64,000 nt of DNA from Streptomyces sp. NBC_01224 (GCF_036002945.1 NZ_CP108529.1:8117001-8181000); one strand, 5' to 3'. Shown: positions 50,228-58,980, numbered from the stretch's first letter. Program-made: numbers and translations. The notes: a model not told the origin generated them from the letters alone.

Positions 50228-51000
50228 CGGTTTGTTCTTCAGTGGACCGCGCCCGAGTCGATGCGGTCGGACAGCTCGAACGCGGCGTACGTGTTCGACG
50301 TCGAGATCGACACCGACAGGCCGTACTCGGAGGCGTTGATGATCTCGATCGCCTCGTCGACGTCGTCGTACACCGGCGACTCCTGGATGTTCTGCTTCCT
50401 CGACCCAAGCCCCACGAAGGACCAGTTCAGGCAACGATTCCTGACCGGAGTACTGGCGCCACAGATACGGATAGCGCTCGATGTCGCTCTGGAGCGTGAC
50501 CCACTGCGTCTCGGTGAAGGTCTCGATGTTGGCGTTCGGCCCACCGAACCGTCCGCCGACCCCGGACCCCTTCCAACCGCCGAAGGGGCCACGGTGAGAG
50601 GGACAGTGCTGGTGACGCTATCTGCCACCACTCCCCCTCTCGGCGGTCCGGGCTGCGAGGGCGGCCAGGAAGGCGCGAACGAGCTGACCAGGGTGATGTG
50701 CCGGCACCAGCCCGGATGGCGACGGACCTCGTACTGGTCCAGACCGCGCTCTGGCCGTTCATATGCAGTGAGGGATAATCTGGATCGGGGCGACCGGGCC
50801 GAATATCTCCTCCGACCAGGCAAGGTTGTCGGATGTGACGTCAGTGAGCACCGTCGGCTGGTAGTAGAGGCCGTCGTAGGCGCCACCGGCCGCGAGGATT
50901 GCGCCCTTGGCCACGGCCCCGGTCACGACGCTGTGGACGCGGTCGCGCTGCCGAGTGTCGATGAGCGGGCCGAGCGCGTTTGACGCGTCGGACGGGTCGC
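50222..51000 (-). pseudogene. Aldehyde dehydrogenase, broken and with segments out of order
   Basis: Three pieces of one NAD-dependent aldehyde dehydrogenase are seen, read on the minus strand. 50775-50990 gives 'VVTGAVAKGAILAAGGAYDG' and 'NLAWSEEIFGPVAPIQII'. 50440-50595 gives the C-terminus 'PFGGWKGSGVGGRFGGPNAN'. 50222-50420 gives 'DDVDEAIEIINASEYGLSVS' and 'YAAFELSDRIDSGAVH'. In an intact enzyme the third piece precedes the second, so the segments are permuted. An IS701-like remnant sits between the first two. The catalytic Cys region is absent. Confidence 0.75.
50596..50765 (-). mobile_element. IS701-like transposase, C-terminal remnant
   Basis: The minus strand reads 'ERPERGLDQYEVRRHPGWCR' followed by 'HITLV', matching the conserved GLDxYEVRxxxGWxRHITL near the end of IS701-type transposases. 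It is embedded in the aldehyde-dehydrogenase pseudogene and followed by unrelated frames. Confidence 0.65.
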
Positions 51001-51015
51001 CGACGCGCAGGTTCT

Positions 51016-51217
51016 CGCCTCGGCGCCAGCTACCTCAGCCTGAAACTCCGGCAGAACGGAATCACACCCCGTGCCGGCCGCAACAGCGCCCGCCTCGCCT
51101 TGGCCGCCGACCTGCCGACATCGGTCCTCGCCGAGTTCACCGGGACCAGTATCAGCAACGCCACCCGATGTACCGGAGACGCCAGACGCGACTGGTTCAA
51201 CTACATCGCTGAACTGC
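51016..51217 (+). pseudogene. Site-specific integrase-like C-terminal fragment
   Basis: The frame contains 'GITPRAGRNSARLALAADLP', 'TSVLAEFTGTSISNATRC' and 'TGDARRDWFNYIAELP'. This resembles the tail of Streptomyces tyrosine-recombinase-like integrases (R..RN.AL..LA..LP..VLA...G). The catalytic part is missing. Confidence 0.5.
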
Positions 51218-51319
51218 CGCAGCGATTCCTAATGCCGTTTCTCAAGCTGCGAGGCCGATGGATGGAGCAGGTTCGTAGCACCGCCCGTCGCGCAGGAGAG
51301 CCCAAAGAACACTGACTCG

Positions 51320-52075
51320 ACGACGGGCCAGGGCAAGTACGGCCCTGGGTGCGGCGCTTGCCCTTGGCCCGTTTGCGATCGTAGAAGCGACGGGATTCGT
51401 CGCTGTGGCGGATGCTGAACAGTGCAGAGGTGTAGAAGACACGCTGGAGCCGGCGGTTGTATCGCTGGGGGCGCCGCAGGTTGCCGCTGATCTTCCCGGA
51501 GTCCCGCGATGCCAGCGCAACACCACCGAAGCTCGCAAGCCGGTCGGGAGTGCCGAAGGCGGCGATGTCGCCGCTGGTTGCGGCCAGGAACTCGGCACCG
51601 AGGATGACTCCGAGGCCGGGCATGCTGGTGATCACTTCGAAGTGGTGGTGCTCGCGAAACCGGGCCTCGATGAGCTTGTCCAGCTCGGCGACCTGCTGGT
51701 TGAGGGCTATCACCTCCGTCGCCAGCGTGTGCACCGTCCGGGCGGTCATCTTCTCGCCCGGCAGGCTGGTGTGCTGGCGCTCGGCGGCCTCCAAGGCTGT
51801 CTCGGCCAGCTGGCCAGCGCGAAGGACACGGCGGTTGCGCGGCCACGTTTCCAGCCTCTTGCGGCCGATCCGGCGGAGGGCAGCCGACGTCTGGTAGCCG
51901 GTCATCAAGACAAGCGGGCCGGTGTAGGTGAGGTCGAGCGCGCGCTCCAGGCCGGGGAAAATACCGGTGAGTTGGGCGCGGAGCCGGTTGACTGTCCGGG
52001 TGCGGTCGGCGACCAGATCCATGCGGCGACCGGTGAGTATCTTTAGATCGATGACCGTCTCGTTGTCAGCCCTCA
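51320..52075 (-). mobile_element. IS110-family transposase, N-terminally truncated
   Basis: The minus strand encodes most of an IS110 transposase from 'DLKILTGRRMDLVADRTRTV' through 'LVLMTGYQTSAALRRIGRKR' and 'TSMPGLGVILGAEFLAATSG' to 'RRFYDRKRAKGKR'. The N-terminal RuvC-like DEDD domain is missing and replaced by aminoglycoside kinase sequence. It cannot transpose alone. Confidence 0.8.
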
Positions 52076-52374
52076 GCGGGTGCACAGAGGGCACCCGGCC
52101 CGAGGCAGCGAACCACCCCAGCATTCCGACCTGCTCGGCCAGAAGAGACCGCTCCGGACTGATTTTCAGCACCGCGGGCGTGCCGTCGGGCCAACGGCAC
52201 CGCAACACGACCGACGAAGCCGTCCGGGAGGGATTCACCGAGCGAAAGTCCCCACTGGGACGTCAGCCGCGCGATGAGATCCGGCGTGTCAGCGCACCAT
52301 TCGGCAACCTGGGGACCGAATCGACGTACCAACCGCGTAGTGACGCTCTCCACATCCACCAGCAGTCGTTTCAC
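52076..52374 (-). pseudogene. Aminoglycoside 6-phosphotransferase-like kinase, N-terminal remnant
   Basis: From a GTG near 52374 the frame reads 'VRRFGPQVAEWCADTPDLIA' and 'LTSQWGLSLGESLPDG'. After a one-base shift near 52215 it continues 'VVLRCRWPDGTPAVLKISPE' and 'LLAEQVGMLGWFAASGRVPS'. These are the N-terminal lobe and ATP-lysine strand of APH(6)/streptomycin-kinase-like enzymes. IS110 sequence replaces the catalytic lobe, so there is no resistance function. Confidence 0.7.
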
Positions 52375-52639
52375 ACGGGTGAGTCTGCCGCTCACGCGAT
52401 CTTTGTCCACCGCTTTTCCACCACTCGCTGTGAACGCGAGCCGACGAGCGAATCGGACCAGAGGAGTCACCCAACCTTCGGTGAGAATCGCTCAGCCTTC
52501 GCTGAGACAGGTCAATCGCGTCCCGCACGCAGATCTGACTGCTCCCAAGGGCAGCGGGGCACCGACGGAAGTCGTCAGCCTGCGTCTGAGCAGCGCGCTG
52601 GGAGATGGTTTCCCGCGCTGTCGTGTGATCGTTTCCCAG

Positions 52640-52927
52640 TCATCTGTCGGCGCCCGTCAGTCTGTCGGCTGAGGAGGCGGGTGTCTGCTGCCCCAGCACG
52701 CGCAGCGCGAGCAGCCCTCCGATGCCGGGAATGAAGACACGCCCCTTGGTCCCCGGCCGCGCGAGGGCAGGAGTGAGGAAGACGGCGACGATGACGGTCA
52801 GGTAGGCCGTGCCGTGGACCAGGCCGCCCAGCGACGAGATCACCCCGGTATGCACCGTAAACAGGTTGAGTAGCAAGAGCGTGAGGGATGCAGCTTCAAC
52901 CGCGGCCGCGATGCGGAGAGTTCGCAT
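52640..52927 (-). CDS. DUF3817-like small membrane protein
   Basis: The 95-residue protein from the ATG at 52927 has about three membrane helices ('AAAVEAASLTLLLLNLFTVH', 'HGTAYLTVIVAVFLTPALA', 'IGGLLALRVL') and the central 'GLVHGTAYL' typical of DUF3817 integral membrane proteins. Function is unknown. It starts 5 bases after the stop of the membrane gene at 52933 and shares its promoter. Confidence 0.75.
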   Translation of the reverse strand: MRTLRIAAAVEAASLTLLLLNLFTVHTGVISSLGGLVHGTAYLTVIVAVFLTPALARPGTKGRVFIPGIGGLLALRVLGQQTPASSADRLTGADR

Positions 52928-52932
52928 ACTGA

Positions 52933-53439
52933 TCAGGCTCCCGTCGTGGAACCGGGGCGGACGATCATCAGGACGACAACGGCTGCCCACAGCAGGTTGA
53001 ACATCCCCGTGGTCACGGAGAGGCGTGCCGTCGCCGACCGCAGCTGCGCAAGGGCGTCCGTGGCCACGTCGGTGGCTGTCCCCCCTGGGCCGGACGCGTC
53101 CGCGGGTTGGGCGAGCAGCCGGGCCTGTCCGGGCAGGACCGCCGTGAGCAGCAGGGCCGCGGCGGCAGCCGTCAGCACGATCGACGTCAGCAGCCAGGCG
53201 TCGGTCAGGACGCCCATCCGGGCGCCGGTGGCGACACCGAGGACCGGGACGGCGATGCCGACGACCGTGTAGCCACGGCAGATCTTGTGCAGGAACGCTG
53301 CGGTCTGGCCGTTGGGCACCTGCGCGTCGCCGCTGGCCGACAGTCTGGCATATCGGGGGAACACCGAGGCCGCGACGGCGATCGGCCCGATCGCCAGGAT
53401 CGCGGCCAGGACGTGCAGCGAGAGCAGCAGCTTGGTCAC
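52933..53439 (-). CDS. DUF2269-like integral membrane protein
   Basis: The 168-residue protein has four probable membrane helices, starting 'LLLSLHVLAAILAIGPIAVA' and ending 'LLWAAVVVLMIVRPG', with 'HKICRGYTVVGIAVPVLGVA' between. The His in the first helix and the overall plan resemble DUF2269/CopD-like proteins. GTG 53439 follows AAGGGA at 5 bases, better than an upstream ATG at 53496. It is divergent from a PadR regulator, which probably represses it. Confidence 0.75.
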   Translation of the reverse strand: MTKLLLSLHVLAAILAIGPIAVAASVFPRYARLSASGDAQVPNGQTAAFLHKICRGYTVVGIAVPVLGVATGARMGVLTDAWLLTSIVLTAAAAALLLTAVLPGQARLLAQPADASGPGGTATDVATDALAQLRSATARLSVTTGMFNLLWAAVVVLMIVRPGSTTGA

Positions 53440-53466
53440 AGGGGTCCCTTCATGGATAACCTGCCA

Positions 53467-53487
53467 ATAGATTGGCGCCCGATCTAT
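53467..53487. promoter_or_regulatory. PadR operator palindrome
   Basis: ATAGAT-N9-ATCTAT (53467-53472 and 53482-53487) is a perfect inverted repeat in the gap between the divergent membrane-protein and PadR genes. PadR proteins bind such short AT-rich dyads and usually repress their own operon. Confidence 0.7.
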
Positions 53488-53528
53488 AAGTAGCACGGGG
53501 TGACGCCTCTTGGGTAGGCTGCCTGACT

Positions 53529-53870
53529 ATGAAGACGGATGCGGTACGCGGCCACCTGGACGGACTGCTGCTGTCCGTGCTGGAATCCGGCCCCCTGCAC
53601 GGCTACGCGATCATCGCCGCGGTCCAGGAGCGCAGCGGCGGCGTGCTCGAGCTGCGCAAGGGCACCATCTACCCCGCCCTCAACCGGCTCGAGCGGATCG
53701 GACTGCTGAGCAGCGCCTGGGAGTCGGTGGGCGAACGCCGTCGGCGCTGCTACGAACTCACCGACGCCGGACGGCGCAGCCTGGCTACCGAACGAACCCA
53801 CTGGCGGGCGTTCACCGCAGCGATCGGCTCGGTGCTGGAACCCGCGCCGGCCACCGGACACGCCACGTGA
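53529..53870 (+). CDS. PadR-family regulator
   Basis: The 113-residue protein has the PadR winged helix: 'LDGLLLSVLESGPLHGYAII', 'GVLELRKGTIYPALNRLERI' and 'RRRRCYELTDAGRRSLATER'. It has the short C-terminus of subfamily 2. Its stop overlaps the next start (GTGA), the conserved arrangement of PadR with HAAS-domain membrane proteins. It likely represses this pair and the divergent membrane genes. Confidence 0.93.
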   Translation: MKTDAVRGHLDGLLLSVLESGPLHGYAIIAAVQERSGGVLELRKGTIYPALNRLERIGLLSSAWESVGERRRRCYELTDAGRRSLATERTHWRAFTAAIGSVLEPAPATGHAT

Positions 53871-54547
53871 AAGCGCCCGAGATCCCTGCCGACGACCCCA
53901 TCGAAGCCCACCTCGCGGACCTGACGGCCACCCTGCACGGCCCGGCCCGACTCAAGATCCAGATGGTGGACGAACTGCGCGAAGGCCTCCTGGACACCGC
54001 GCGGGAACTGTCTCCGGATGCCGAACCCGACCGCGACGCCGTCCGTCAGGCCATCCGTCAGTTCGGCCCCGTGGCCGAACTCGCGCCCACCTTCCAGCAC
54101 GAACTGACCATCACCCAGGCCCGTCACACCGCGCGCACCGTCATGCTGATCATCCCGTGCCTGCTGGTGTGTTGGTACCTGGTCGAGCTCTCCACCCACG
54201 CGGCGGGCCACCGGCTGCCAGACCCGCTCCAGGTGGTCGTCGCCCACCTCGGCGGCCTCGCAGCGCTCACCGCGCTGCTGGCGGCCGTGTCCCTCTCCGT
54301 CACCGGCACCCTGGCCCGCCGACTGCCCCTCCCACAACAACTGCCGCTCGTGGTCGCCTGGACGGGAACCACCGCGGCAGTCGCCCTCGGACTGAGCGCG
54401 CTGACCCTCATCACCGCCGCGGTACTCGTCACCAACTGGCCACTGACCGCGGCCGCCTGCCTGATCACCATCGTCTTCCACGCGCGCATCGCCGCCTCCG
54501 CACGCGCGTGCCGCCACTGCGCCCGCCTGCCTGTCACCGCCCCTTGA
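53867..54547 (+). CDS. HAAS/permease-prefix-domain membrane protein
   Basis: The 226-residue protein has an N-terminal alpha-helical HAAS-like domain (about 10-75, 'HLADLTATLHGPARLKIQMV' and 'AIRQFGPVAELAPTF') and about four membrane helices after residue 92. HAAS proteins are encoded next to PadR regulators and often act as membrane partners in stress sensing. It overlaps padR by 4 bases. Confidence 0.85.
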   Translation: MKAPEIPADDPIEAHLADLTATLHGPARLKIQMVDELREGLLDTARELSPDAEPDRDAVRQAIRQFGPVAELAPTFQHELTITQARHTARTVMLIIPCLLVCWYLVELSTHAAGHRLPDPLQVVVAHLGGLAALTALLAAVSLSVTGTLARRLPLPQQLPLVVAWTGTTAAVALGLSALTLITAAVLVTNWPLTAAACLITIVFHARIAASARACRHCARLPVTAP

Positions 54548-54589
54548 CGAACGGGGGGCCGCGGAGCCCGCGACCTGAGCAGACAACTG

Positions 54590-54628
54590 CGAAACGGTCG
54601 TCACGTGATCACGATGACGACTGTTTCG
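54590..54628 (+). terminator. Stem-loop after the PadR-HAAS operon
   Basis: The 14-base arms CGAAACGGTCGTCA and TGACGACTGTTTCG pair at 13 of 14 positions around an 11-base loop, 43 bases after the operon stop. There is no T-run, so terminator function is a guess. Confidence 0.5.
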
Positions 54629-54690
54629 TCGTTGCTGCAAAGCACCCTTCATCGGTGTGAGGTGACCCCCGGAGTGTGGAACACAGGAGT

Positions 54691-54915
54691 TCATGCGACG
54701 AGTAAAAGTTTAGCTATCCTGTGGTGTTGCTGTTCGAACTCCATCGGCGATAGGTAGGACAGCGCGTTGTGGCGGCGGCGGGCGTTGTAGTAGGTGAGCC
54801 ACCGGAATTTCTCCAGTCTCGCCTGACTCATCGTCAAGAACAGCATCCTGTGCATCGTTTCTCGCTCCAGTCCTGCCACAGGCTCTCGGCCAGGACATTG
54901 ATGCCCCTATGGATG
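54691..54915 (-). mobile_element. IS3-family OrfB, C-terminal fragment
   Basis: The minus strand reads 'NVLAESLWQDW', a frame break, then 'LEKFRWLTYYNARRRHNALS' and 'YLSPMEFEQQHH', the last helix of IS3 OrfB (YNxxRxHxxLxYLSPxEFE). The DDE core is missing. Confidence 0.8.
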
Positions 54916-55425
54916 TCAAGCGGCACCCCGAGCTGGTTCCGTGTCGTTGGCCGCGGTGTTTGTGGGGACGATGAGCCGGTAGATCTCTCGTGCGACGTAC
55001 CGCTTGAGGCAGCGGATGATCTCACGTTTGGTCTTGCCCTCCGCGAGGCGTCGCCGCAGGTAGTCCTGGGAACGCCCCTCCCATCGCAGGCGGCTGAGGG
55101 CGATCCGGTAGAGGGCGGCGTTGGCCTGTCGGTCACCGCCTCGGTTGAGTCTGCGGCGCTGGGTCTTGCCGGAGGACGCCTCGACAGGGCTGGCGCCGCA
55201 CAGGGCAGCGAAGGACGCCTCGTTGTCGAGGCGTCCGGGGTTGTCACCGGCCGAGATGAGCAGGACAGCGGCGCTGTCCGGGCCGGCGCCGTGGACGTCG
55301 AGCAGATCAGGAGTAGTCGTATTGATTGCTTCGGCTATCCGCTTGGTGAGGTCGTTGATCTCTTCGGTCAGGTGCTGGATGCGGCGGGCCAGCAGTCGCA
55401 GGGTGCGACGCGCGGCTTCTGCCAC
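54916..55425 (-). mobile_element. IS110-family transposase, C-terminal fragment (different subtype)
   Basis: The frame encodes 'RRIQHLTEEINDLTKRIAEA', 'GAGPDSAAVLLISAGDNPGR', 'RLNRGGDRQANAALYRIALS' and 'REIIRCLKRYVAREIYRLI', the transposase_20 domain of an IS110 subtype distinct from the other fragments here. The N-terminal nuclease domain is missing. It interrupts an Lrp-family gene at about 55430. Confidence 0.8.
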
Positions 55426-55429
55426 CGGC

Positions 55430-55818
55430 TCCGCCAGAACGGCGACATCGCGTTCCGCTGCGATGTCGCCCGGGAACTCGCCGGATGGCACACGATGGCA
55501 CTGCTGTGGCTGACTGTCCCGGACATGGACCTGCGGGCCGTGGGACATCCGGTGGCGAGCTGGCCGGAAACCCGCATGTGCGCGGCCGTGGCCAGTCCGA
55601 CCAACCTCGCTCTCATCGTCAATCTGCGCTCTTTCGAGCACCTTGAGGAAGTGCTGATACGGATCGCCACGAAGTGCCCGGGCGTCGCTGTCACCGAACG
55701 ACGGCTGTTGCTGCGGCAGGTGAAGGTCTACGGCCGCCTGGTGGACGAGAGCGGCCGGTGCGTCGAGGTGATCCCGCCCGATCCATGGGCAGCAGTCCCC
55801 GGGGCAACAGCAGGCTGA
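55430..55818 (+). pseudogene. Lrp/AsnC-family regulator, C-terminal part
   Basis: The plus strand reads 'FRCDVARELAGWHTMALLWL', 'TRMCAAVASPTNLALIVNLR' and 'VAVTERRLLLRQVKVYGRLV', stopping at 55818. These are the RAM-type ligand domains of a two-domain Lrp regulator. The helix-turn-helix is gone, cut at the IS110 fragment junction. It is separate from the shorter Lrp remnant at 5322. Confidence 0.75.
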
Positions 55819-55894
55819 CTCCGTTGGAACCTGCTGCGCGTACGCGTGCGGAACGGGGCCGGCCTCCCCTGAGTGCCGGAAACCGGCCAGTACA

Positions 55895-56197
55895 TCAGCC
55901 CGTGCAACCCTCGTTCCGTCCGTTCAGGGTGGGGCCCGCATCGTGAACGTCATCCGCCAGGACCGGTCCCGCGCCCCGTACGGGAATGGCGGCCGTGAGC
56001 TCCTCGGGAGTCACCGCGAGAGCCTGGGCGAGGTTGGCCGTAAGCGCGGCGTCTAGGCCGTCGGACACGGCGAAAGCGGCGATGATGTGGATCGAGCTCC
56101 GGGTGTCGGCGGACTCGGTGTCGTGTCCGGCCCGTCGGCAGCGATGCAACAGCCAGCGGGCGAAGCTGTTGTGGGCAGGCTCGTCGTGGTTGGGCAC
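55895..56197 (-). CDS. Small hypothetical protein
   Basis: From GTG 56197, with AAGGGA about 8 bases before it, the frame gives 100 residues: 'NHDEPAHNSFARWLLHRCRR', then 'AAFAVSDGLDAALTANLAQA' and 'LAVTPEELTAAIPV'. It has no membrane segment or known domain. The ribosome-binding site and normal amino-acid composition favour a real gene. Confidence 0.55.
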   Translation of the reverse strand: MPNHDEPAHNSFARWLLHRCRRAGHDTESADTRSSIHIIAAFAVSDGLDAALTANLAQALAVTPEELTAAIPVRGAGPVLADDVHDAGPTLNGRNEGCTG

Positions 56198-56705
56198 GAG
56201 GCGGTTCCCTTCGTTTCGGTCACCTGAGGGCCGTGCGAGAGCAGTTGGTTTCTTGAACGGCCGACCCTGGAGCGGCCCTTGCGAACGGGCCTGCGATAGC
56301 GGCGGATCAGTGACGGCCGATGGCTGACGAGCGGCTGGTGAAGGGGTTCGTCCCGGCCGGTCCGGCACAGAGGTAGGGACTTCGGTCTTCGCCCGCTCGG
56401 CTGTGGCCTACGCGCGGATCGAGTCGACGGTGTGCGGCGCAACTGCATTGTGACGGCCCCATGGACGACCACGATCGTCGAGTACGTCGAGGAGTAGCTT
56501 CCCGGCCAACCGGAAAGCTCATTGGACCGCTTTGGCCTGGGCCGATGTCGCGTGTTCTGCCCGGGTCCCGCACCGGAGCTGCCCGCCCATGCCCACCACG
56601 GTCTCGGTCGCTTCGGGCAGCCCGGCCGCCACTTGCGCCCCCACCCCCGATCCCGCCGGGTCTGGCGGATGGCGGGTTCCTCATTCACTTGCCCTCTCTG
56701 ATCGG
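56198..56705. other. Intergenic stretch upstream of the monooxygenase
   Basis: No gene is recognised. Frames around 56380-56530 ('ARIESTVCGA', 'TIVEYVEE') might be debris of a coding sequence but no family could be named. Confidence 0.4.
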
Positions 56706-56729
56706 ATACGATCGAATGTTATACGATCG
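56706..56729 (+). promoter_or_regulatory. Direct repeats upstream of the monooxygenase
   Basis: ATACGATCG occurs at 56706-56714 and 56721-56729, a 15-base pitch, each containing the palindrome CGATCG, in an unusually AT-rich stretch that also offers TTATAC as a -10 box. A regulator binding site overlapping the promoter is likely. Confidence 0.55.
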
Positions 56730-56764
56730 GTTTGAGATCGAGCAGAATGTTGATGGAGGAGATC

Positions 56765-58396
56765 ATGACCAACCCACAGCGCCCGGACACGGCTCCGGGC
56801 GGACCGGGGGCCGTGCCGCAGGCTCACGGCCCCGTGCAGGGGGATGCCATGAGCGAACGCCACGTATCCGTGGTCATCGTCGGCGCGGGATTCTCAGGGC
56901 TCGGTACGGCCATTCGGCTGCTGCAGGAGGGCCACCGGGATGTGCTGATACTGGAGCGGGCCGACGAGGTCGGCGGCGCATGGCGGGACAACACCTATCC
57001 CGGGTGCGCCTGCGACGTTCCCTCGCGCCTGTACTCGTTCTCCTTCGCGCCCAATCCTGCGTGGAGTCGGCGCTTCGCTCCGCGCGAGGAGATCGGGCAG
57101 TACCTCAGGCGCTGCGTCGACGAGTACGACCTGACGCCGAATCTGCGACTCGGCTGCGAACTGCAACGCGCTACTTGGGATTCCGAGCGGCAACGCTGGG
57201 GCCTGCGGACCAGTACGGGTCCGCTCACCGCCGGGCTGCTGGTACTGGCCCAAGGCCCGCTGTCGGAACCGGCCGTTCCTTCGTTGCCAGGGCTCGACAG
57301 CTTCATCGGCGAGGCGTTCCACTCCGCCAGGTGGAGACACGGCCTGGATCTGCGAACCAAGCGGGTGGGAGTGATCGGGACCGGCGCGAGCGCAATCCAG
57401 TTCGTACCTCACCTGCAGCGCACAGCACGGCAGGTGACGGTCTTTCAGCGCACTCCGCCCTGGATCGCGCCGAGGCGCGACCGGGTCATCCCGCAGTGGC
57501 GGCAACGTCTGTTCCGGCTGGCACCGCCGGTGCAGCGACTGGCTCGCGGCTGGGAGTATCTGGCCCGGGAGGCGACGCTGCCCGCTCTGCTCGGCAACCG
57601 CACCATGTCCGCACTCGGCCAACGCGAGGCGCTTGGCCATCTGCACCGTCAGGTCGCGGACCCGGGAATGAGGGCCAAGCTGACCCCGGACTACGAACTG
57701 GGCTGCAAGCGGGTCCTGCTGTCCGACGACTACTACCCGGCCTTGGGTCAGCCCAACGTCGACGTGGTCACTGATCCGATCACGAGCATCGGGCCAGATG
57801 CGGTGCTCACCGCGCCCACCGCCGCAGCCCGGGACGGAGATGCCATCGCCGAGCACCCGGTGGACGTGCTGATCTACGGAACCGGATTCCGCGTCACTGA
57901 CGCCACGTACGCGCAGCAGGTCATCGGCGCCGACGGGCGGTCCCTGAGTGAGGTCTGGGAAGGCAGCCCGCAGGCCCACCTCGGCACGACGGTCGCAGGA
58001 TTCCCCAATCTCTTCCTGATGGCAGGTCCCAACACCGGCGTGGGGCACACGAGCCTCATCTACATGATCGAGTCGCAGATCGACTACCTGCTCAGCTGCC
58101 TGCGGTTGATGCGCAGCCGGGGCCTGGCCGCCGTGGAGGTGCGTGCCGAGGCCCAGCACGCCTTCAACGCGGAGCTGCAGAACCGGATGGCCCCGACGGT
58201 CTGGGCCGCCGGCGGCTGCGTCGGCTGGTACCAGGACCGCACCGGTCGCATCACGTCCATCTGGCCCGAACCGACATGGCGATTCCGCCGTCGCACCCGA
58301 GCCTTCGACCCGCGGCAGCACGTGCTGACAGCGGAGGGCGCCGTCCCGCCGCGTCCGCAGCCGTCAGGCCGGGCCGCACGGAATTCTGAAGGGTGA
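56765..58396 (+). CDS. Flavin-containing monooxygenase, Baeyer-Villiger type
   Basis: The 543-residue protein has two Rossmann motifs, G40-A-G-F-S-G45 for FAD and G205-T-G-A-S-A210 for NADPH, with the Baeyer-Villiger fingerprint F180-x-G-x3-H186-x3-W190 ('FIGEAFHSARW') between them. 'GGAWRDNTYPGCACDVPSRL' is typical of cyclohexanone- and steroid-type enzymes. It inserts oxygen next to a ketone or oxidises a soft heteroatom. ATG 56765 follows GGAGG closely. The substrate is unknown; a small membrane protein gene follows after 10 bases. Confidence 0.92.
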   Translation: MTNPQRPDTAPGGPGAVPQAHGPVQGDAMSERHVSVVIVGAGFSGLGTAIRLLQEGHRDVLILERADEVGGAWRDNTYPGCACDVPSRLYSFSFAPNPAWSRRFAPREEIGQYLRRCVDEYDLTPNLRLGCELQRATWDSERQRWGLRTSTGPLTAGLLVLAQGPLSEPAVPSLPGLDSFIGEAFHSARWRHGLDLRTKRVGVIGTGASAIQFVPHLQRTARQVTVFQRTPPWIAPRRDRVIPQWRQRLFRLAPPVQRLARGWEYLAREATLPALLGNRTMSALGQREALGHLHRQVADPGMRAKLTPDYELGCKRVLLSDDYYPALGQPNVDVVTDPITSIGPDAVLTAPTAAARDGDAIAEHPVDVLIYGTGFRVTDATYAQQVIGADGRSLSEVWEGSPQAHLGTTVAGFPNLFLMAGPNTGVGHTSLIYMIESQIDYLLSCLRLMRSRGLAAVEVRAEAQHAFNAELQNRMAPTVWAAGGCVGWYQDRTGRITSIWPEPTWRFRRRTRAFDPRQHVLTAEGAVPPRPQPSGRAARNSEG

Positions 58397-58406
58397 GTCC
58401 AGGATC

Positions 58407-58913
58407 GTGACGCGTCCTCGTGCCCGCAGCAGCCGGAGGGTCCCGCTCAGGGAGTTGATCGTGCCCACCGCGCTGAGCCGTACTCCGGCCACCCGCCTCT
58501 TCGCTGCCGAAGCGCTGAGCGCATTCCTGTTCTCGGTGCCCATGCTGCTGGTCACCACGCCCAGTCACCCCAGAGTGCCCGACTGGGTCCAGTTACTGGG
58601 GCTCGGCCTCCTGCTCACGATGATCGGCGCCACCGTGCACACGTGGCGGCGGACCATCGCCGACGAGCTGATACCTGCCGGGCGAACGGGCCCGGCGGCC
58701 GGGGGAGCCTGCGGGCGTCTGCGTGAACAGCTCGGAGCGGAGCGACGGTTGCGCCGGCTGCTGATCCTCTATCCAGCAGTGCTGCTGCTTCTGCTGCCGG
58801 TCCCCGATACCTGGGTGACCTTCTGGTTCTGGTCCACGCTGCTGGCCGCCGTAGCCGGACTGATCTCTCTCGGCCTGCTGCTGCGCACGCCCGGCCGTCG
58901 CGGGCGCACATGA
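58407..58913 (+). CDS. Small integral membrane protein of unknown function
   Basis: The 168-residue protein has about four hydrophobic helices: 'AAEALSAFLFSVPMLLVTT', 'VQLLGLGLLLTMIGATV', 'LLILYPAVLLLLLPV' and 'FWSTLLAAVAGLISLGLLL', with a basic N-terminus. No known domain was recognised. It begins with GTG 10 bases after the monooxygenase stop and is probably co-transcribed with it. Confidence 0.7.
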   Translation: MTRPRARSSRRVPLRELIVPTALSRTPATRLFAAEALSAFLFSVPMLLVTTPSHPRVPDWVQLLGLGLLLTMIGATVHTWRRTIADELIPAGRTGPAAGGACGRLREQLGAERRLRRLLILYPAVLLLLLPVPDTWVTFWFWSTLLAAVAGLISLGLLLRTPGRRGRT

Positions 58914-58980
58914 TCGACTCCGACGGCAGCGCCCGACACGCCAGCGGTGTACGCGCCGGGCGGCAGGTATTTGCGAAAAT

